Below are positions 46,654-55,962 of a DNA stretch of 64,000 bases, piece by piece. The notes below the pieces were generated by a model. The model made no database searches. It was not told where the DNA came from and was given only the letters and a program-made list of their open reading frames with translations. The position numbers and the translations under genes are program-made. Source of the DNA: Sulfurovum sp. TSL6 (GTDB lineage: Bacteria > Campylobacterota > Campylobacteria > Campylobacterales > Sulfurovaceae); NCBI RefSeq assembly GCF_019972115.1, contig NZ_BPFJ01000002.1:558001-622000 (forward strand), given 5' to 3'. How positions within the stretch are numbered: position 1 is the first letter of the stretch; each line of letters opens with the position of its first letter.

Positions 46654-48424
46654 TTAAAAGAGTCAAAAACTCTTTCCCGTAACGTTCAAATTTCACTTCC
46701 CCAATTCCGTGTACTTCCAGCATGGCTTCTTTATCTTGCGGGACCTTCATACTCAAGTCTTTTAAAGTCTTGTCTGAAAAAACGATATAAGGAGGAATAC
46801 CTTTTTCCGAAGCGATCTGTGTACGTAAGTCACGAAGCCTATCATACACTTCTACATTATAATCATCAAAATAGGTTACTTTCTTTTTCGTCGCCGCTTT
46901 TTGTACAGTCAGCCTCTCTTTTTTGAGTTCAATCTGATGTGCACCTTTGATCACTTCTATACCAAAAGCTGTCAACCGATAGACTTTGAATTCACCTATC
47001 TCCACCGCATTCAATTCCAACAACTTGTCACCTATTGTCAACCATTGCGATTTACTGTACTCATCTCCTATACCATAGACAGAAAGCGTATCATGCCCAT
47101 TTTGCAGTACTCTCTGCTCTTTACTCCCTTTCAATACATCTATCACGTAATGTAAACCAAAATTCTGATCCGTACGTAAGATAGTCGAGAGCAACATACG
47201 TGCAGCTGTGGTAATGTCTATCTTTTCACTTTCAGGTGCCGTACAGTTGTCACATTTGTCTCCACACGTTTCCATGCGGTCATCAAAATAAGCAGCAATA
47301 CTCTGATGCCTGCAATTCTCAGAATTGGCAAAACGGACCATACTGTCAAGCTTGTTGAATGCGTGTTGTTTGTAAGGTGTCTCCGGCAGGTCTTCTATAA
47401 ACATTTTTTGCTGCACGATATCCTGCGCCGAAAAGAGCAAGAGTGTCTCAGAGGCTAATCCATCTCTACCAGCGCGTCCTATCTCCTGATAATAGTTTTC
47501 CAATGTCTTTGGCATGGTCATATGTACCACAAAACGGATGTTACTCTTGTCTATCCCCATACCAAAAGCAATGGTCGCAACCACTATCTGTACCCTGTCG
47601 GCCACAAAATCGGCATACGTACGGTTCTTTTCTTCAGTAGGAAGTCCAGCATGATACGCTTTGGCTTCGATACCTTTGCTTTGCAAAAAGTGTGCTACCG
47701 CTTCTGTAGACTTTCTTGAAAGTGTATAGATGATACCAGACTCATCTGTATGAAGCTTCAAAAACTCCATCAACTGTGCCCGACCATCTTTGATACGGTG
47801 TCTTGCATTAATGGTCAAATTGTCACGGAAGAGTGACCCTCTCACACGTTTAGGATCCTGTAATCCCAGATTGCTGGCGATGTCACTCTCAACTGCATGT
47901 GTTGCGGTTGCAGTAAATGCTGCTATAGGTGTGGTTGCAAACTGCTCTTTGAGTAAAGAGAGACGTCTATAATTTTCTCTGAATTCATGCCCCCATTCAC
48001 TCACACAGTGTGCTTCATCGATCACAAAAAAGTTGATGGGAAGTTGATGGAGCAAGTTGAGGAAATAGGCATTGGTAAGACGTTCGGGTGCGACATAAAG
48101 CAGTTTTATCTCACCGGCTCTCAGACGTGCTTCTATCTTTTGACTCTCCTCAAGATTCTGCATAGAAGAGAGCATCTCTGCAGCAATGCCATTTTCCTTA
48201 AGAGCGACTACCTGGTCATGCATCAGTGCCAACAAAGGAGAGACCACCACAGTAATGCCTTCCATCAGAAGTGTAGGAAGCTGGTAACAGAGTGATTTCC
48301 CGCCACCCGTAGGAAGGATCATCAAGACATCCTGCTTTGCCAAAATAGCATCCACTACCTCTTCCTGCAAAGGTCTAAACGCGCTGTGTCCGAAATAGTG
48401 TTCAAGGGTTTCTAATTTATTCAT
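46640..48424 (-). CDS. recQ: RecQ-family ATP-dependent DNA helicase
   Basis: The 594-residue 3'-5' helicase acts in recombination and fork repair. Domains in order: helicase 1 with PTGGGKSLCYQ and IDEAHCVSEWGHEFR (about 38-48 and 134-148), helicase 2 with GIDKSNIRFV and the QEIGRAGRDG motif VI, the zinc-binding RQC region (CRHQ and CGDKCDNC), a winged helix and a C-terminal HRDC domain (about 520-590). All core motifs are intact. Confidence 0.95.
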   Translation of the reverse strand: MNKLETLEHYFGHSAFRPLQEEVVDAILAKQDVLMILPTGGGKSLCYQLPTLLMEGITVVVSPLLALMHDQVVALKENGIAAEMLSSMQNLEESQKIEARLRAGEIKLLYVAPERLTNAYFLNLLHQLPINFFVIDEAHCVSEWGHEFRENYRRLSLLKEQFATTPIAAFTATATHAVESDIASNLGLQDPKRVRGSLFRDNLTINARHRIKDGRAQLMEFLKLHTDESGIIYTLSRKSTEAVAHFLQSKGIEAKAYHAGLPTEEKNRTYADFVADRVQIVVATIAFGMGIDKSNIRFVVHMTMPKTLENYYQEIGRAGRDGLASETLLLFSAQDIVQQKMFIEDLPETPYKQHAFNKLDSMVRFANSENCRHQSIAAYFDDRMETCGDKCDNCTAPESEKIDITTAARMLLSTILRTDQNFGLHYVIDVLKGSKEQRVLQNGHDTLSVYGIGDEYSKSQWLTIGDKLLELNAVEIGEFKVYRLTAFGIEVIKGAHQIELKKERLTVQKAATKKKVTYFDDYNVEVYDRLRDLRTQIASEKGIPPYIVFSDKTLKDLSMKVPQDKEAMLEVHGIGEVKFERYGKEFLTLLNDAQ

Positions 48425-48459
48425 ACTGGAAGTGTAGCGTGTCTAAGGTCAAAGAGAGG

Positions 48460-48486
48460 AAAAACATGTCAAATTGTCATGTTTTT
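48460..48486 (-). terminator. Intrinsic-type terminator after the pst/phoU regulator gene
   Basis: AAAAACATG pairs with CATGTTTTT around a nine-base loop; on the minus strand the stem ends in five T residues. It lies 68 bases after the stop of the response-regulator gene and would end the pstCAB-phoU transcript before recQ. Confidence 0.6.
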
Positions 48487-48553
48487 ATAAAAAATGTTAC
48501 CATTCAAATTGTGCCGTGACCGAAGGGAGGAAATGCCCTTTGGGTACATGTTT

Positions 48554-49240
48554 TTAAGAGAACTTATACCCTACTCCCCATACTGGATGGAAATAATTCT
48601 GCTCATTGTTGGGATCGATTTTATTTTTAAGCCGGTTAATAGCAACATTTACCGCATTGTCATTGACCCCTTCTCCATCAGATCCCCATACCTCATCACG
48701 AAGGAGATCTCTTGTCAGTGCTTTATCTATATTTTTCATAAAGGTATGCAGCAAATTAAACTCAAGGTTGGTAAGAGGGACAATCTGTCCGCCAATAGTA
48801 AGATCTTTTTTTTCCAGATCTATCGTAAGTGATTTATACTTGATACATTGCTGTTTTTGAAGAGCACCGGAACGCTTAAGTAGTGCTTTGACTCTTAGTG
48901 TCAGTTCTTTAGGCGAAAAAGGTTTACTCATATAGTCATCACCGCCTGCCTCAAATCCCTCTTCAAGTTCAGACTCTTTATCTTTGGCAGAAAGGAATAT
49001 CACAGGAATATCATAACCTATTTCTCTAAGATAGGCTACAAAATGACTCCCCTCCATTCCAGGAAGATTACGGTCAACAAGCATAAGAGAAGGGGTTTCC
49101 TCTTCTAAAAACTGCTCTACATTTTCTGTAGAAAGAAAGCCGGTCACAGTATACCCCTCTTTACTCAAATGATACTCTATAAGTTCTAAGATATCTTCTT
49201 CATCTTCGATAATAACTATTTCTATATTTTCATTTTGCAT
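48554..49240 (-). CDS. OmpR-type response regulator (Pho paralogue 1)
   Basis: The 228-residue regulator has a receiver with acidic residues 12-14, phospho-acceptor Asp56 in LMLVDRNLPG and KPF near 107, then a winged-helix domain ending in PVWGVGYKF. It is very close to the regulator at 55134-55817: same length class, identical GFLSTENVEQFLEEE run. It follows phoU by 34 bases and has no repeat-type promoter of its own. A PhoB-like role is inferred from position. Confidence 0.85.
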   Translation of the reverse strand: MQNENIEIVIIEDEEDILELIEYHLSKEGYTVTGFLSTENVEQFLEEETPSLMLVDRNLPGMEGSHFVAYLREIGYDIPVIFLSAKDKESELEEGFEAGGDDYMSKPFSPKELTLRVKALLKRSGALQKQQCIKYKSLTIDLEKKDLTIGGQIVPLTNLEFNLLHTFMKNIDKALTRDLLRDEVWGSDGEGVNDNAVNVAINRLKNKIDPNNEQNYFHPVWGVGYKFS

Positions 49241-49274
49241 GCATGTATTATAACATACACTGCATAGTTTCTAT

Positions 49275-49940
49275 TTAGAGTTTTCCGCCCATGCGTGCAA
49301 ATATCACACGCTGTGACACACTTTCTAAACGGTCTATGATCTTAAGGTTTTTACGTATGTATTTCAAAAGGTTAAAATATTCTTCTGCAAACCCATCCGC
49401 ACTACCTATTTGTTGTATGACATCTTTTTCAAGCAGCGTATAGATATCATCTGTTTTACTGTATTCCACATCTATTCTCGCAGCTAATGCCTTTATGTGG
49501 TCATTATCATCAAACGTTTGCAACATTTCAACCGTATAGTCAAAAGAGTTAAGTGTACAACGGTTAATTCTTAATGAATCTTGGATCAGTTGTATCATCT
49601 TTTCATTTTTTTCCAGGAGCATACTTTGCATATTTTTAAGATAATTATTGATATTTGCATGAATACGGTTCAGAGCTGAAGTAATTTTAAGATAAGAGAC
49701 CAGTTCTCTTAGATCTCTTGCTTCGGGTGTATATTTTGCAAAGATCAGTACGATATCATTGTCTATTTTCTCTGTCTCTTGACTAATATCTTTCAGTCTG
49801 CTTCTCGCTTCATCCAACTTCACTGCATCTGTAGCCTGAAGTGCTTCAAGTCCCTCTTTATTTGCTGTTGCAAGCCCTTCTAGTACACTAAGCACATCAG
49901 CTCTTACAGAAAGTCTTGCCTCTTGATATCCTGGTAACAT
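49275..49940 (-). CDS. phoU: PhoU-like phosphate signalling regulator
   Basis: The 221-residue protein is all alpha-helical, without membrane segments, with long amphipathic helices carrying Glu/Asp-rich faces as in PhoU. In known systems PhoU links the Pst transporter to the sensor kinase and keeps the Pho response off when phosphate is plentiful. It follows pstB by 111 bases and precedes a regulator gene. Family membership rests on helical pattern and location, as the sequence is diverged. Confidence 0.75.
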   Translation of the reverse strand: MLPGYQEARLSVRADVLSVLEGLATANKEGLEALQATDAVKLDEARSRLKDISQETEKIDNDIVLIFAKYTPEARDLRELVSYLKITSALNRIHANINNYLKNMQSMLLEKNEKMIQLIQDSLRINRCTLNSFDYTVEMLQTFDDNDHIKALAARIDVEYSKTDDIYTLLEKDVIQQIGSADGFAEEYFNLLKYIRKNLKIIDRLESVSQRVIFARMGGKL

Positions 49941-50051
49941 ATTTTATCCTTTATCCAAATCTTTTTTCTTTTTGCTCACTTCTACTCCAACAGACTGATA
50001 CAGGAAATCACTAAATGATTTCTCGTAAAAGTTTGCCTCTGGCAAATAGAT

Positions 50052-50843
50052 TTATCCAAATCTACCTGTGATGTAATCTTCTGTCAACTTCTCTGAAGGG
50101 TTCAAAAAGATCTTATCTGTTTTGTCATACTCTATCAGATCGCCCAGATACATAAACGCCGTATAATCACTTAAGCGACTGGCTTGTTGCATATTGTGTG
50201 TCACGATCACCACGGAGACATCTTTCTTAAGCTCCGAGATCAACTCTTCTATCGCCCCTGTTGAGATGGGGTCAAGTGCAGAGGTTGGCTCATCAAAAAG
50301 TAAAACCTCCGGCTTAAGTGCTACCGCCCTCGCGATACATAGCCTCTGCTGTTGCCCTCCACTGAGTCCAAGTGCACTTTTGTTCAGTCTGTCTTGTGTC
50401 TCTTTCCAAATAGCTGCATCTTTAAGGGCTTTTTCTACACGCCCCGCTATTTCAGTCTTATCTTTTACCCCTGACAGTCTCAATCCATAGGCCACATTAT
50501 CAAAGATACTCATAGGAAACGGTGTGGGTTTTTGAAAGATCATCCCCACTTGTTGACGCAACTTGATGAAATCATTCTCTTTTTTAAGATCCAAGATATT
50601 TTGTTTTTCATCATTACCGCCATAAAGATTGATCTCACCTTCATAGCTGTTTCCAGGGTAGAGATCATGGATACGGTTCATGGCACGTAAAAGTGTGGAT
50701 TTACCACAACCACTAGGACCGATCATCGCTGTAATTTTATTTTTCTCTATAGGAAGATCGATCTTCTTTAATGAAGGTTCATCCACACCTGCATAGGTAA
50801 AATAAAAATCTTTAATATCCATTATAATGTTATTTTCTGCCAT
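50052..50843 (-). CDS. pstB: Phosphate ABC transporter ATP-binding protein PstB
   Basis: The 263-residue ATPase powers high-affinity phosphate uptake. Walker A is [11 protein letters not shown] (about 41-51), the signature LSGGQQQR (near 156) and Walker [15 protein letters not shown] (about 174-187), with a His switch in VTHNMQQ. It is 21 bases from pstA on the same transcript. Confidence 0.97.
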   Translation of the reverse strand: MAENNIIMDIKDFYFTYAGVDEPSLKKIDLPIEKNKITAMIGPSGCGKSTLLRAMNRIHDLYPGNSYEGEINLYGGNDEKQNILDLKKENDFIKLRQQVGMIFQKPTPFPMSIFDNVAYGLRLSGVKDKTEIAGRVEKALKDAAIWKETQDRLNKSALGLSGGQQQRLCIARAVALKPEVLLFDEPTSALDPISTGAIEELISELKKDVSVVIVTHNMQQASRLSDYTAFMYLGDLIEYDKTDKIFLNPSEKLTEDYITGRFG

Positions 50844-50864
50844 GTTATTTTCTGACCTTTTCTA

Positions 50865-51674
50865 TTATTTTTTATTTCTTGTCATATATCGACCGAATAG
50901 ATTGATACATAACACAATGACTGTAAGCACAAAAGATGCTGCCCATGCCAACTCCCGACTCTCCGCATCCGGATAGGTCGCAAGGTTGTAGATACTCACT
51001 GTAAGAGAGGGAAACTGCTCGGTGAGGTCCATCGTGAAAAACTGGTTATTCGCCGATGTAAAGAGCAATGGTGCAGTCTCTCCGATAATACGTGCAAATG
51101 AGAGTAAAACACCTGTCGTTATCCCTACTTTAGCCGCTTTGATCACTATCTGTAAAATGATCTTGTGTTTGCTCCCACCCAAAGCGATACCCGCTTCTCT
51201 GAGTTCCTTAGGAACCAATGCCAGCATGTTATCCGTAGTGCTGATGATGATAGGTATCATCATAATGGCCAATGCAACGATACCTGCCCAACCGTTATAC
51301 CCGCCAAAAGGGTCAACAAACAAAGCAAAAACAAATACACCAATGACAATGGATGGTGCTGACATCATCACATCACTAAGATTTCTTATAACAGAGGCCA
51401 ACTTGCCATTGTTACTATATTCTCTAAGATAGATACCTGCCATCATGCCAAGGGGAACTGCTATTGCACTTGCCATAAGTGCCATAGTAAACTGCCCTAT
51501 AAGAAGGTTTCTAATTCCTCCTTCTACCAAGTCGTTGGTAAAAGTATTAAAATGCAGACTTGTGATGCCTTTATAGCTCAAAGTTACAAGTATCCAAAAT
51601 AAAAAACCTATGCCTATCACTGCGGAAAGCGTCGAGAGGATTAAAATGATTTTATTGAGTATGAGTCTATTCAT
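50865..51674 (-). CDS. pstA: Phosphate ABC transporter permease PstA
   Basis: The 269-residue permease starts at ATG 51674, chosen for the AAGGAG five bases or so upstream rather than the TTG at 51707. Six hydrophobic segments are visible. The permease loop is ALGGSKHKIILQIVIKAA near residue 180. It lies 13 bases after pstC. Confidence 0.94.
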   Translation of the reverse strand: MNRLILNKIILILSTLSAVIGIGFLFWILVTLSYKGITSLHFNTFTNDLVEGGIRNLLIGQFTMALMASAIAVPLGMMAGIYLREYSNNGKLASVIRNLSDVMMSAPSIVIGVFVFALFVDPFGGYNGWAGIVALAIMMIPIIISTTDNMLALVPKELREAGIALGGSKHKIILQIVIKAAKVGITTGVLLSFARIIGETAPLLFTSANNQFFTMDLTEQFPSLTVSIYNLATYPDAESRELAWAASFVLTVIVLCINLFGRYMTRNKK

Positions 51675-51687
51675 GATGCTCTCCTTT

Positions 51688-52542
51688 TCATACTGTTTTT
51701 CTTCCAAGGAAATAAAATTTCGCTATAGAAATAATGGCAAAACTGACTACAAATAAAATAAGTGCCAGATAATACATACTGCTCATCTCAAGGTCTTGCG
51801 CTTCTGCAAAGTTATTTGCAAGTAATACCGGGATGGAAGTCGTAGGATCCGTTATTCTACTTGGTATGCTCATAACCGAACCGATAAGGAATGCCACTGC
51901 CATCGTCTCACCCAACGCACGTCCAAGCGCCAAGATAATTGAACCGATGATCCCTCCCTTAGCATAAGGCATGATGACATCCTTGATCACTTCAAACTTC
52001 GTTGCACCCATAGCATATGCTGACTCTTTAAGAACAGAAGGTGCGGTGTTCATGGCATCTCTTGTGATCGCTGCCATAAAAGGAATGATCATGATCGCCA
52101 AAACGATTCCCGCAGTCAATAACCCTACCCCATTTCCTCCTACTGTTGCCTGTACAATAGGGGCAAAGTAAAAAAGTCCCCACATGCCATAAATGATACT
52201 TGGAATGGCTGCCAGTAATTCGATGGCTATCGAAACAGGCTTTACCAGTTTTTCAGTCGCGATCTCTGTTAAAAATATAGCTATCCCCATCGCCAATGGT
52301 GTTGCAATGGCCATAGCAATAAGTGTGCTAAGCAAGGTACCGATGATAGGTATATATCCGCCAAAGATACCGCCTTCATCATCTTCATCTGCTTCCCAGG
52401 TTTCATTGTACAAGAAATCAAAGCCAAATTCATGTAATGCATCTTGTGCATAAGAAAAAAGTACTGCAAAGATCCCTACAAGAATAAAAAAGGAGAGTGT
52501 TGCAGAGAAAAAAGAGAAATTCTTAAAGAGTTTACCACCCAT
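51688..52542 (-). CDS. pstC: Phosphate ABC transporter permease PstC
   Basis: The 284-residue permease pairs with PstA. It has six hydrophobic segments and the EAA-type loop AMGATKFEVIKDVIMPYAKGG (in part) near residue 180. It is the first gene of the pstCAB-phoU-regulator transcript and has its own repeat-type promoter in front, separate from pstS. Confidence 0.95.
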   Translation of the reverse strand: MGGKLFKNFSFFSATLSFFILVGIFAVLFSYAQDALHEFGFDFLYNETWEADEDDEGGIFGGYIPIIGTLLSTLIAMAIATPLAMGIAIFLTEIATEKLVKPVSIAIELLAAIPSIIYGMWGLFYFAPIVQATVGGNGVGLLTAGIVLAIMIIPFMAAITRDAMNTAPSVLKESAYAMGATKFEVIKDVIMPYAKGGIIGSIILALGRALGETMAVAFLIGSVMSIPSRITDPTTSIPVLLANNFAEAQDLEMSSMYYLALILFVVSFAIISIAKFYFLGRKTV

Positions 52543-52570
52543 ATATTGCCTTCGTAATTAATTGGAAAAG

Positions 52571-52603
52571 ATTGTAATCAAAGTTGGTTACATTTTAATT
52601 ACA
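52571..52603 (-). promoter_or_regulatory. Pho-box-like promoter of pstC
   Basis: The minus strand carries TGTAATT (52597-52603) and TGTAACC (52586-52592), eleven bases apart. Nine bases further comes TACAAT (52571-52576) as a -10. This is the two-heptamer design of PhoB sites with a variant sequence. Confidence 0.65.
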
Positions 52604-52663
52604 AATTATATCTATTATACTATAACAAATTCAAGGTGTAGGATAATAAATTGATGTGTGAAG

Positions 52664-52685
52664 AAGCTCTCCAAGTGGAGAGCTT
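52664..52685. terminator. Hairpin after pstS
   Basis: A perfect 9-bp stem (AAGCTCTCC with GGAGAGCTT) closes an AAGT loop 25 bases beyond the pstS stop. Lacking a long T run, it may be a partial terminator or mRNA 3'-end stabiliser that keeps pstS messages more abundant than pstCAB. Confidence 0.55.
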
Positions 52686-52710
52686 AAGGTTATGTGGTTT
52701 CTAAAACGTT

Positions 52711-53712
52711 TTATTTAATGTTTTTAGCTTCCCAATATTTTCTAATTTCATCTTTAGTCGATGCAGGAAGTGGCACATAACCAAGATCTGTTGCTGCTTT
52801 ATCACCATTGGTATATGCCCAGTCGATAAATGCTGTGACTTGTTTATTTGTTTCCATTTTTTCTGCTGGAAGCAAGATAAATGTAGCTGCAACGATAGGG
52901 TACGAAGTTGCACCTGCCGGGTCACCGATCACTGCGTAGAAATCATTCTCCGCGGTCCAGCTTGCGTATTTAGCTGCATCTTGGAAAGATTTTAGCGTTG
53001 GGTTGATGTATTTACCTTCTTTGTTTTCGATCTGTGCTGCTGCCAATCCTAATTTCTCTTTATAAGAGTACTCAATGTACCCGATAGAATTTTTGATCTG
53101 CTGGATATTTGCTGATACACCTGAGTTTGATTTACCTGCAACTACTTTAGCTACTTTCCAAGTAGGTTTTTTACTAACTTTTATGTTTTCATCAAGTTTA
53201 TTCAAGAAGTAGGTAAAGTTAAATGTTGTACCTGACTTGTCAGCTCTTACAGCTACTGTGATAGGCTCATGTGGTAATTTCAAACCGGCATTTTGTGCCA
53301 TGATCGCCTTATCATCCCAGTATGTAATGCTTCCACTAAAGATACCTGCGATTGCTGCACGGCTAAGTTTAAGTTCTCCATCTTTTATACCATCGATGTT
53401 ATATGCTAAAACCACTGAACCTACTACCGTAGGGAACATGTAAAGTTTGTCTTTTTTAAGTGCTTTTGGCTTAAGTGGCTTGTCTGAACCGGCAAAATCA
53501 ACCATTCTTTTAGTGATAGATTTAACCCCGTCACCAGAACCAGTTGGTGTGTAGTTCACTTGATTTTTTGTTGCAGCGTAATACTCTGCTGTCCAAGCCT
53601 TATATATAGGCCCAGGGAATGATGCACCTCTACCTTTAATTTCATCAGCGTTTACTGCTGAGAGTGCTACTGAAGCTGCCACTGCTGCTGTAAGAATTTT
53701 TTTCAATGTCAT
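52711..53712 (-). CDS. pstS: Phosphate-binding periplasmic protein PstS
   Basis: The 333-residue protein has a signal peptide (about 1-22, ending NA-DE) and the mature-protein hallmark GRGASFPGPIY (about 27-37). The phosphate-binding segments GSGDGVKSI and DFAGSDKPL (about 59-82) and RADKSGTTFNFT (about 158-169) follow. It delivers phosphate to PstCAB. It is transcribed first, from a repeat-type promoter 45-80 bases upstream. Confidence 0.96.
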   Translation of the reverse strand: MTLKKILTAAVAASVALSAVNADEIKGRGASFPGPIYKAWTAEYYAATKNQVNYTPTGSGDGVKSITKRMVDFAGSDKPLKPKALKKDKLYMFPTVVGSVVLAYNIDGIKDGELKLSRAAIAGIFSGSITYWDDKAIMAQNAGLKLPHEPITVAVRADKSGTTFNFTYFLNKLDENIKVSKKPTWKVAKVVAGKSNSGVSANIQQIKNSIGYIEYSYKEKLGLAAAQIENKEGKYINPTLKSFQDAAKYASWTAENDFYAVIGDPAGATSYPIVAATFILLPAEKMETNKQVTAFIDWAYTNGDKAATDLGYVPLPASTKDEIRKYWEAKNIK

Positions 53713-53758
53713 GGTTTTCTTTCCTTAAGAAATAAGTTATCCATTTTGGATTGTGTGA

Positions 53759-53791
53759 AGTATAAAACAACTTGGAAACATTTTGGTTACA
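53759..53791 (-). promoter_or_regulatory. Pho-box-like promoter of pstS
   Basis: Minus-strand heptamers TGTAACC (53785-53791) and TGTTTCC (53774-53780) are eleven bases apart, with TATACT (53759-53764) nine bases on. The rest of the leader to the pstS ATG is about 50 bases with an AAGGAAAG-type ribosome site. Confidence 0.68.
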
Positions 53792-53915
53792 GAATGTAAT
53801 AAGTTAGAATAGTATCTCTTTCTTTTAATGTTCCTGAGAAGAAATGCCATATAAGATGTTAAATCAAAATAGTTTATTTTTATCACAGAGTATAGAGATT
53901 TGTTGAAGTATATAT

Positions 53916-54602
53916 TTATTGAAACTTATACCCTATACCACGAACAGGGACAATATACTCTTTATTTTCTTGAGGGTCTATCTTTTTCTTTAATCGATTG
54001 ATAGTGACATTGACTGTACGTTTTTGGATATCTTCACTTTCATGCCATATATTCTGGATCAGATATTCCCTTTCAAGCGCTCTGTTTTTATTTTTAATAA
54101 ACAGACTAAGAAGTTCGAATTCTAATTTGGTAAGTTCTACCTCATCACTTTCTATATATGTTTTACGTGTATTAAAGTCCATGATGATGTCTCTAGCCAT
54201 TAACCTCTCTTGCTCTATGGCATTTGTACGTCGAAGTATCGCTTTAACACGATAGAGCAATTCTTTCATGTTAAAGGGTTTCCTTAAATAATCATCCCCT
54301 CCACGCAAGAAGCCCTCTTCTATCTCTTTATCGGTATCTTTTGCAGAGACAAACATCACAGGGATAGTCACACCTTTATCACGAAGATAAGAGACAAATT
54401 CACTTCCTTCTACTTGAGGAAGTGTCCGGTCAACAAGCATTAAGTCTACGCCTTGCTCTAACATAGACTCTACCTCTTTGGTGGAGGTTACTCCTATCAC
54501 ACAATATCCCTCTTTCATCAGATGGAACTCTTCTATTTCCAATAGATCTTCATTATCTTCAATAATTAAAATCGTTGCGACAGGATCGATATTAGTTACC
54601 AT
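53916..54602 (-). CDS. OmpR-type response regulator (Pho paralogue 2)
   Basis: The protein has 228 residues from ATG 54602, which has AAAAGG seven bases upstream; the longer frame to 54647 adds a basic leader without a ribosome site. The receiver has phospho-acceptor Asp58 in LMLVDRTLPQ and KPF near 109, then a winged-helix domain ending VPVRGIGYKF. It is the most diverged of the three regulators in this region. It lies upstream of pstS on the same strand with its own repeat-type promoter. Confidence 0.87.
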   Translation of the reverse strand: MVTNIDPVATILIIEDNEDLLEIEEFHLMKEGYCVIGVTSTKEVESMLEQGVDLMLVDRTLPQVEGSEFVSYLRDKGVTIPVMFVSAKDTDKEIEEGFLRGGDDYLRKPFNMKELLYRVKAILRRTNAIEQERLMARDIIMDFNTRKTYIESDEVELTKLEFELLSLFIKNKNRALEREYLIQNIWHESEDIQKRTVNVTINRLKKKIDPQENKEYIVPVRGIGYKFQ

Positions 54603-54673
54603 TACAAAACCTTTTGTATCTCTCTTAATCTTTATATATTGCATCAAATTCTATAATAAAGATTCATGAAGGC

Positions 54674-54706
54674 ATACTATACAAAACTGGTTTCATTTTG
54701 GTAACA
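54674..54706 (-). promoter_or_regulatory. Pho-box-like promoter of regulator 2
   Basis: Minus-strand heptamers TGTTACC (54700-54706) and TGAAACC (54689-54695) are eleven bases apart. TAGTAT (54674-54679) lies nine bases on, and TATAGT two bases nearer is an alternative -10. On the plus strand a TATACT at about 54711-54716 could serve psiE from the same site. Confidence 0.58.
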
Positions 54707-54771
54707 TTTACTATACTAAACAGTCAGTTTATTCGTTATCAATCTGTTATGTATTGTCTTTACAATCTCAC

Positions 54772-55137
54772 ATGCATTTTATAAAAAAGAATTACGAATT
54801 ACTGCTAGCCTTTGTTATTTTTACAGCTATCCTAGGTACACATTATCCGTTTTACAAAGCTATCATCTTGATGCTTGAGTTTATCGTGATCATAGAGGTG
54901 ATAAAAATGATTTCAGAGTTTATGAAAAAGAAAAGATTACGTCTGAGGTATGTAATCGATGTGTTTATTATCTTTTTGACGCGAGATGTGATCATATTGG
55001 CAACAAACCCCAACAAGGACTACAAAGAGATACTCTTTTTACTTTTAGTGATCTTTATCTTTTTCCTCTTTAGAATTTTGGCTGTACAGTTCTCCCCTGC
55101 ACTGTTCAAAAAGAGAAAAAATGAAAAGTTATCTTAG
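54772..55137 (+). CDS. psiE: PsiE-family phosphate-starvation-inducible membrane protein
   Basis: The protein has 121 residues from ATG 54772; a TTG at 54754 is possible and neither has a clear ribosome site. Four hydrophobic helices are visible. The family segment LRYVIDVFIIFLTRDVII (about 63-80) is clear, followed by ILATNP. In Escherichia the gene is induced on phosphate starvation and its role is unknown. It is the only plus-strand gene in the Pho region and its stop overlaps the convergent regulator by four bases. Confidence 0.83.
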   Translation: MHFIKKNYELLLAFVIFTAILGTHYPFYKAIILMLEFIVIIEVIKMISEFMKKKRLRLRYVIDVFIIFLTRDVIILATNPNKDYKEILFLLLVIFIFFLFRILAVQFSPALFKKRKNEKLS

Positions 55138-55817
55138 ATTAATTTATATCCAACACCCCATACAGGAGCAAAGTATTCTTTGTTACCTTCAGGATCGATC
55201 TTCTTTTTGAGTCTGTTCATAGCTACATTGATGGTTTTATCATGAAAGTTTACACTGTCATCACCCCAAACTTCATCACGCAGAAAATCTCTGTCTAACG
55301 ACTGATGTGGATTCTTGATAAAAGTATGGAGTAGTTTAAATTCTAAATTGGTCAACTCTATACGCTTATTCTCTATGAAAAGTTCTCGTTTTTGCAGATC
55401 CAATGTGATATCTCTGTATTTTACTTTATCACTAGATGTCACTCCACTACGCTTTAGTAATGCGGCTATTCTTAAAAGGAGTTCTTTACTGCTAAAAGGC
55501 TTTGTCATATAGTCATCACCTCCAGAATGGAAACCTTCTTCCAGGTCACTCTCTTTGTCTCTCGCGGTCAGGAACAGTACTGGTATATCATATCCCAGCT
55601 CCCGTATTTTTGAGACAAATTCACTTCCTTCTACACCAGGGAGATTTCTATCAATGATCATAAGGGCAGGATTTTCTTCTTCCAAGAACTGTTCTACATT
55701 TTCTGTAGAAAGGAACCCGGTAACAGAGTATCCTTCTTTTTCAAGATGATATTCAAGAAGTTCTAAAATATCTGGTTCGTCTTCAATAACAATGATTTCT
55801 ATGTCTGTATTTTGCAT
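55134..55817 (-). CDS. OmpR-type response regulator (Pho paralogue 3)
   Basis: The 227-residue regulator has phospho-acceptor Asp56 in LMIIDRNLPG, KPF near 107 and a winged helix ending PVWGVGYKLI. It is nearly colinear with the regulator at 48554-49240 (shared IEDE, EYHL, GFLSTENVEQFLEEE, RDEVWG), so the two are a recent duplication. It has its own repeat-type promoter. No kinase gene is adjacent. Confidence 0.87.
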   Translation of the reverse strand: MQNTDIEIIVIEDEPDILELLEYHLEKEGYSVTGFLSTENVEQFLEEENPALMIIDRNLPGVEGSEFVSKIRELGYDIPVLFLTARDKESDLEEGFHSGGDDYMTKPFSSKELLLRIAALLKRSGVTSSDKVKYRDITLDLQKRELFIENKRIELTNLEFKLLHTFIKNPHQSLDRDFLRDEVWGDDSVNFHDKTINVAMNRLKKKIDPEGNKEYFAPVWGVGYKLI

Positions 55818-55822
55818 GTTAT

Positions 55823-55855
55823 AGCATAGTATATCTTGATAACAATTTGATTACA
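55823..55855 (-). promoter_or_regulatory. Pho-box-like promoter of regulator 3
   Basis: Minus-strand heptamers TGTAATC (55849-55855) and TGTTATC (55838-55844) are eleven bases apart, with TATGCT (55823-55828) nine bases further. A TATACT overlaps slightly upstream, so the -10 is less certain than the repeats. Confidence 0.58.
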
Positions 55856-55888
55856 GAAGATAAAAAAATAGGAAGATTTTTTGAAGAT

Positions 55889-55912
55889 AACGCAGGCATT
55901 TCTGCCCACGTT
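55889..55912. terminator. Imperfect hairpin after pit
   Basis: AACG..GGCA pairs with TGCC..CGTT around TTTC with a CA/CA internal mismatch, about 50 bases past the pit stop. It is a plausible but weak terminator. Confidence 0.4.
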
Positions 55913-55962
55913 AAAATGATACATTATTTTTGTGCAAGCTGATGATGCACACCAGGTTACTC

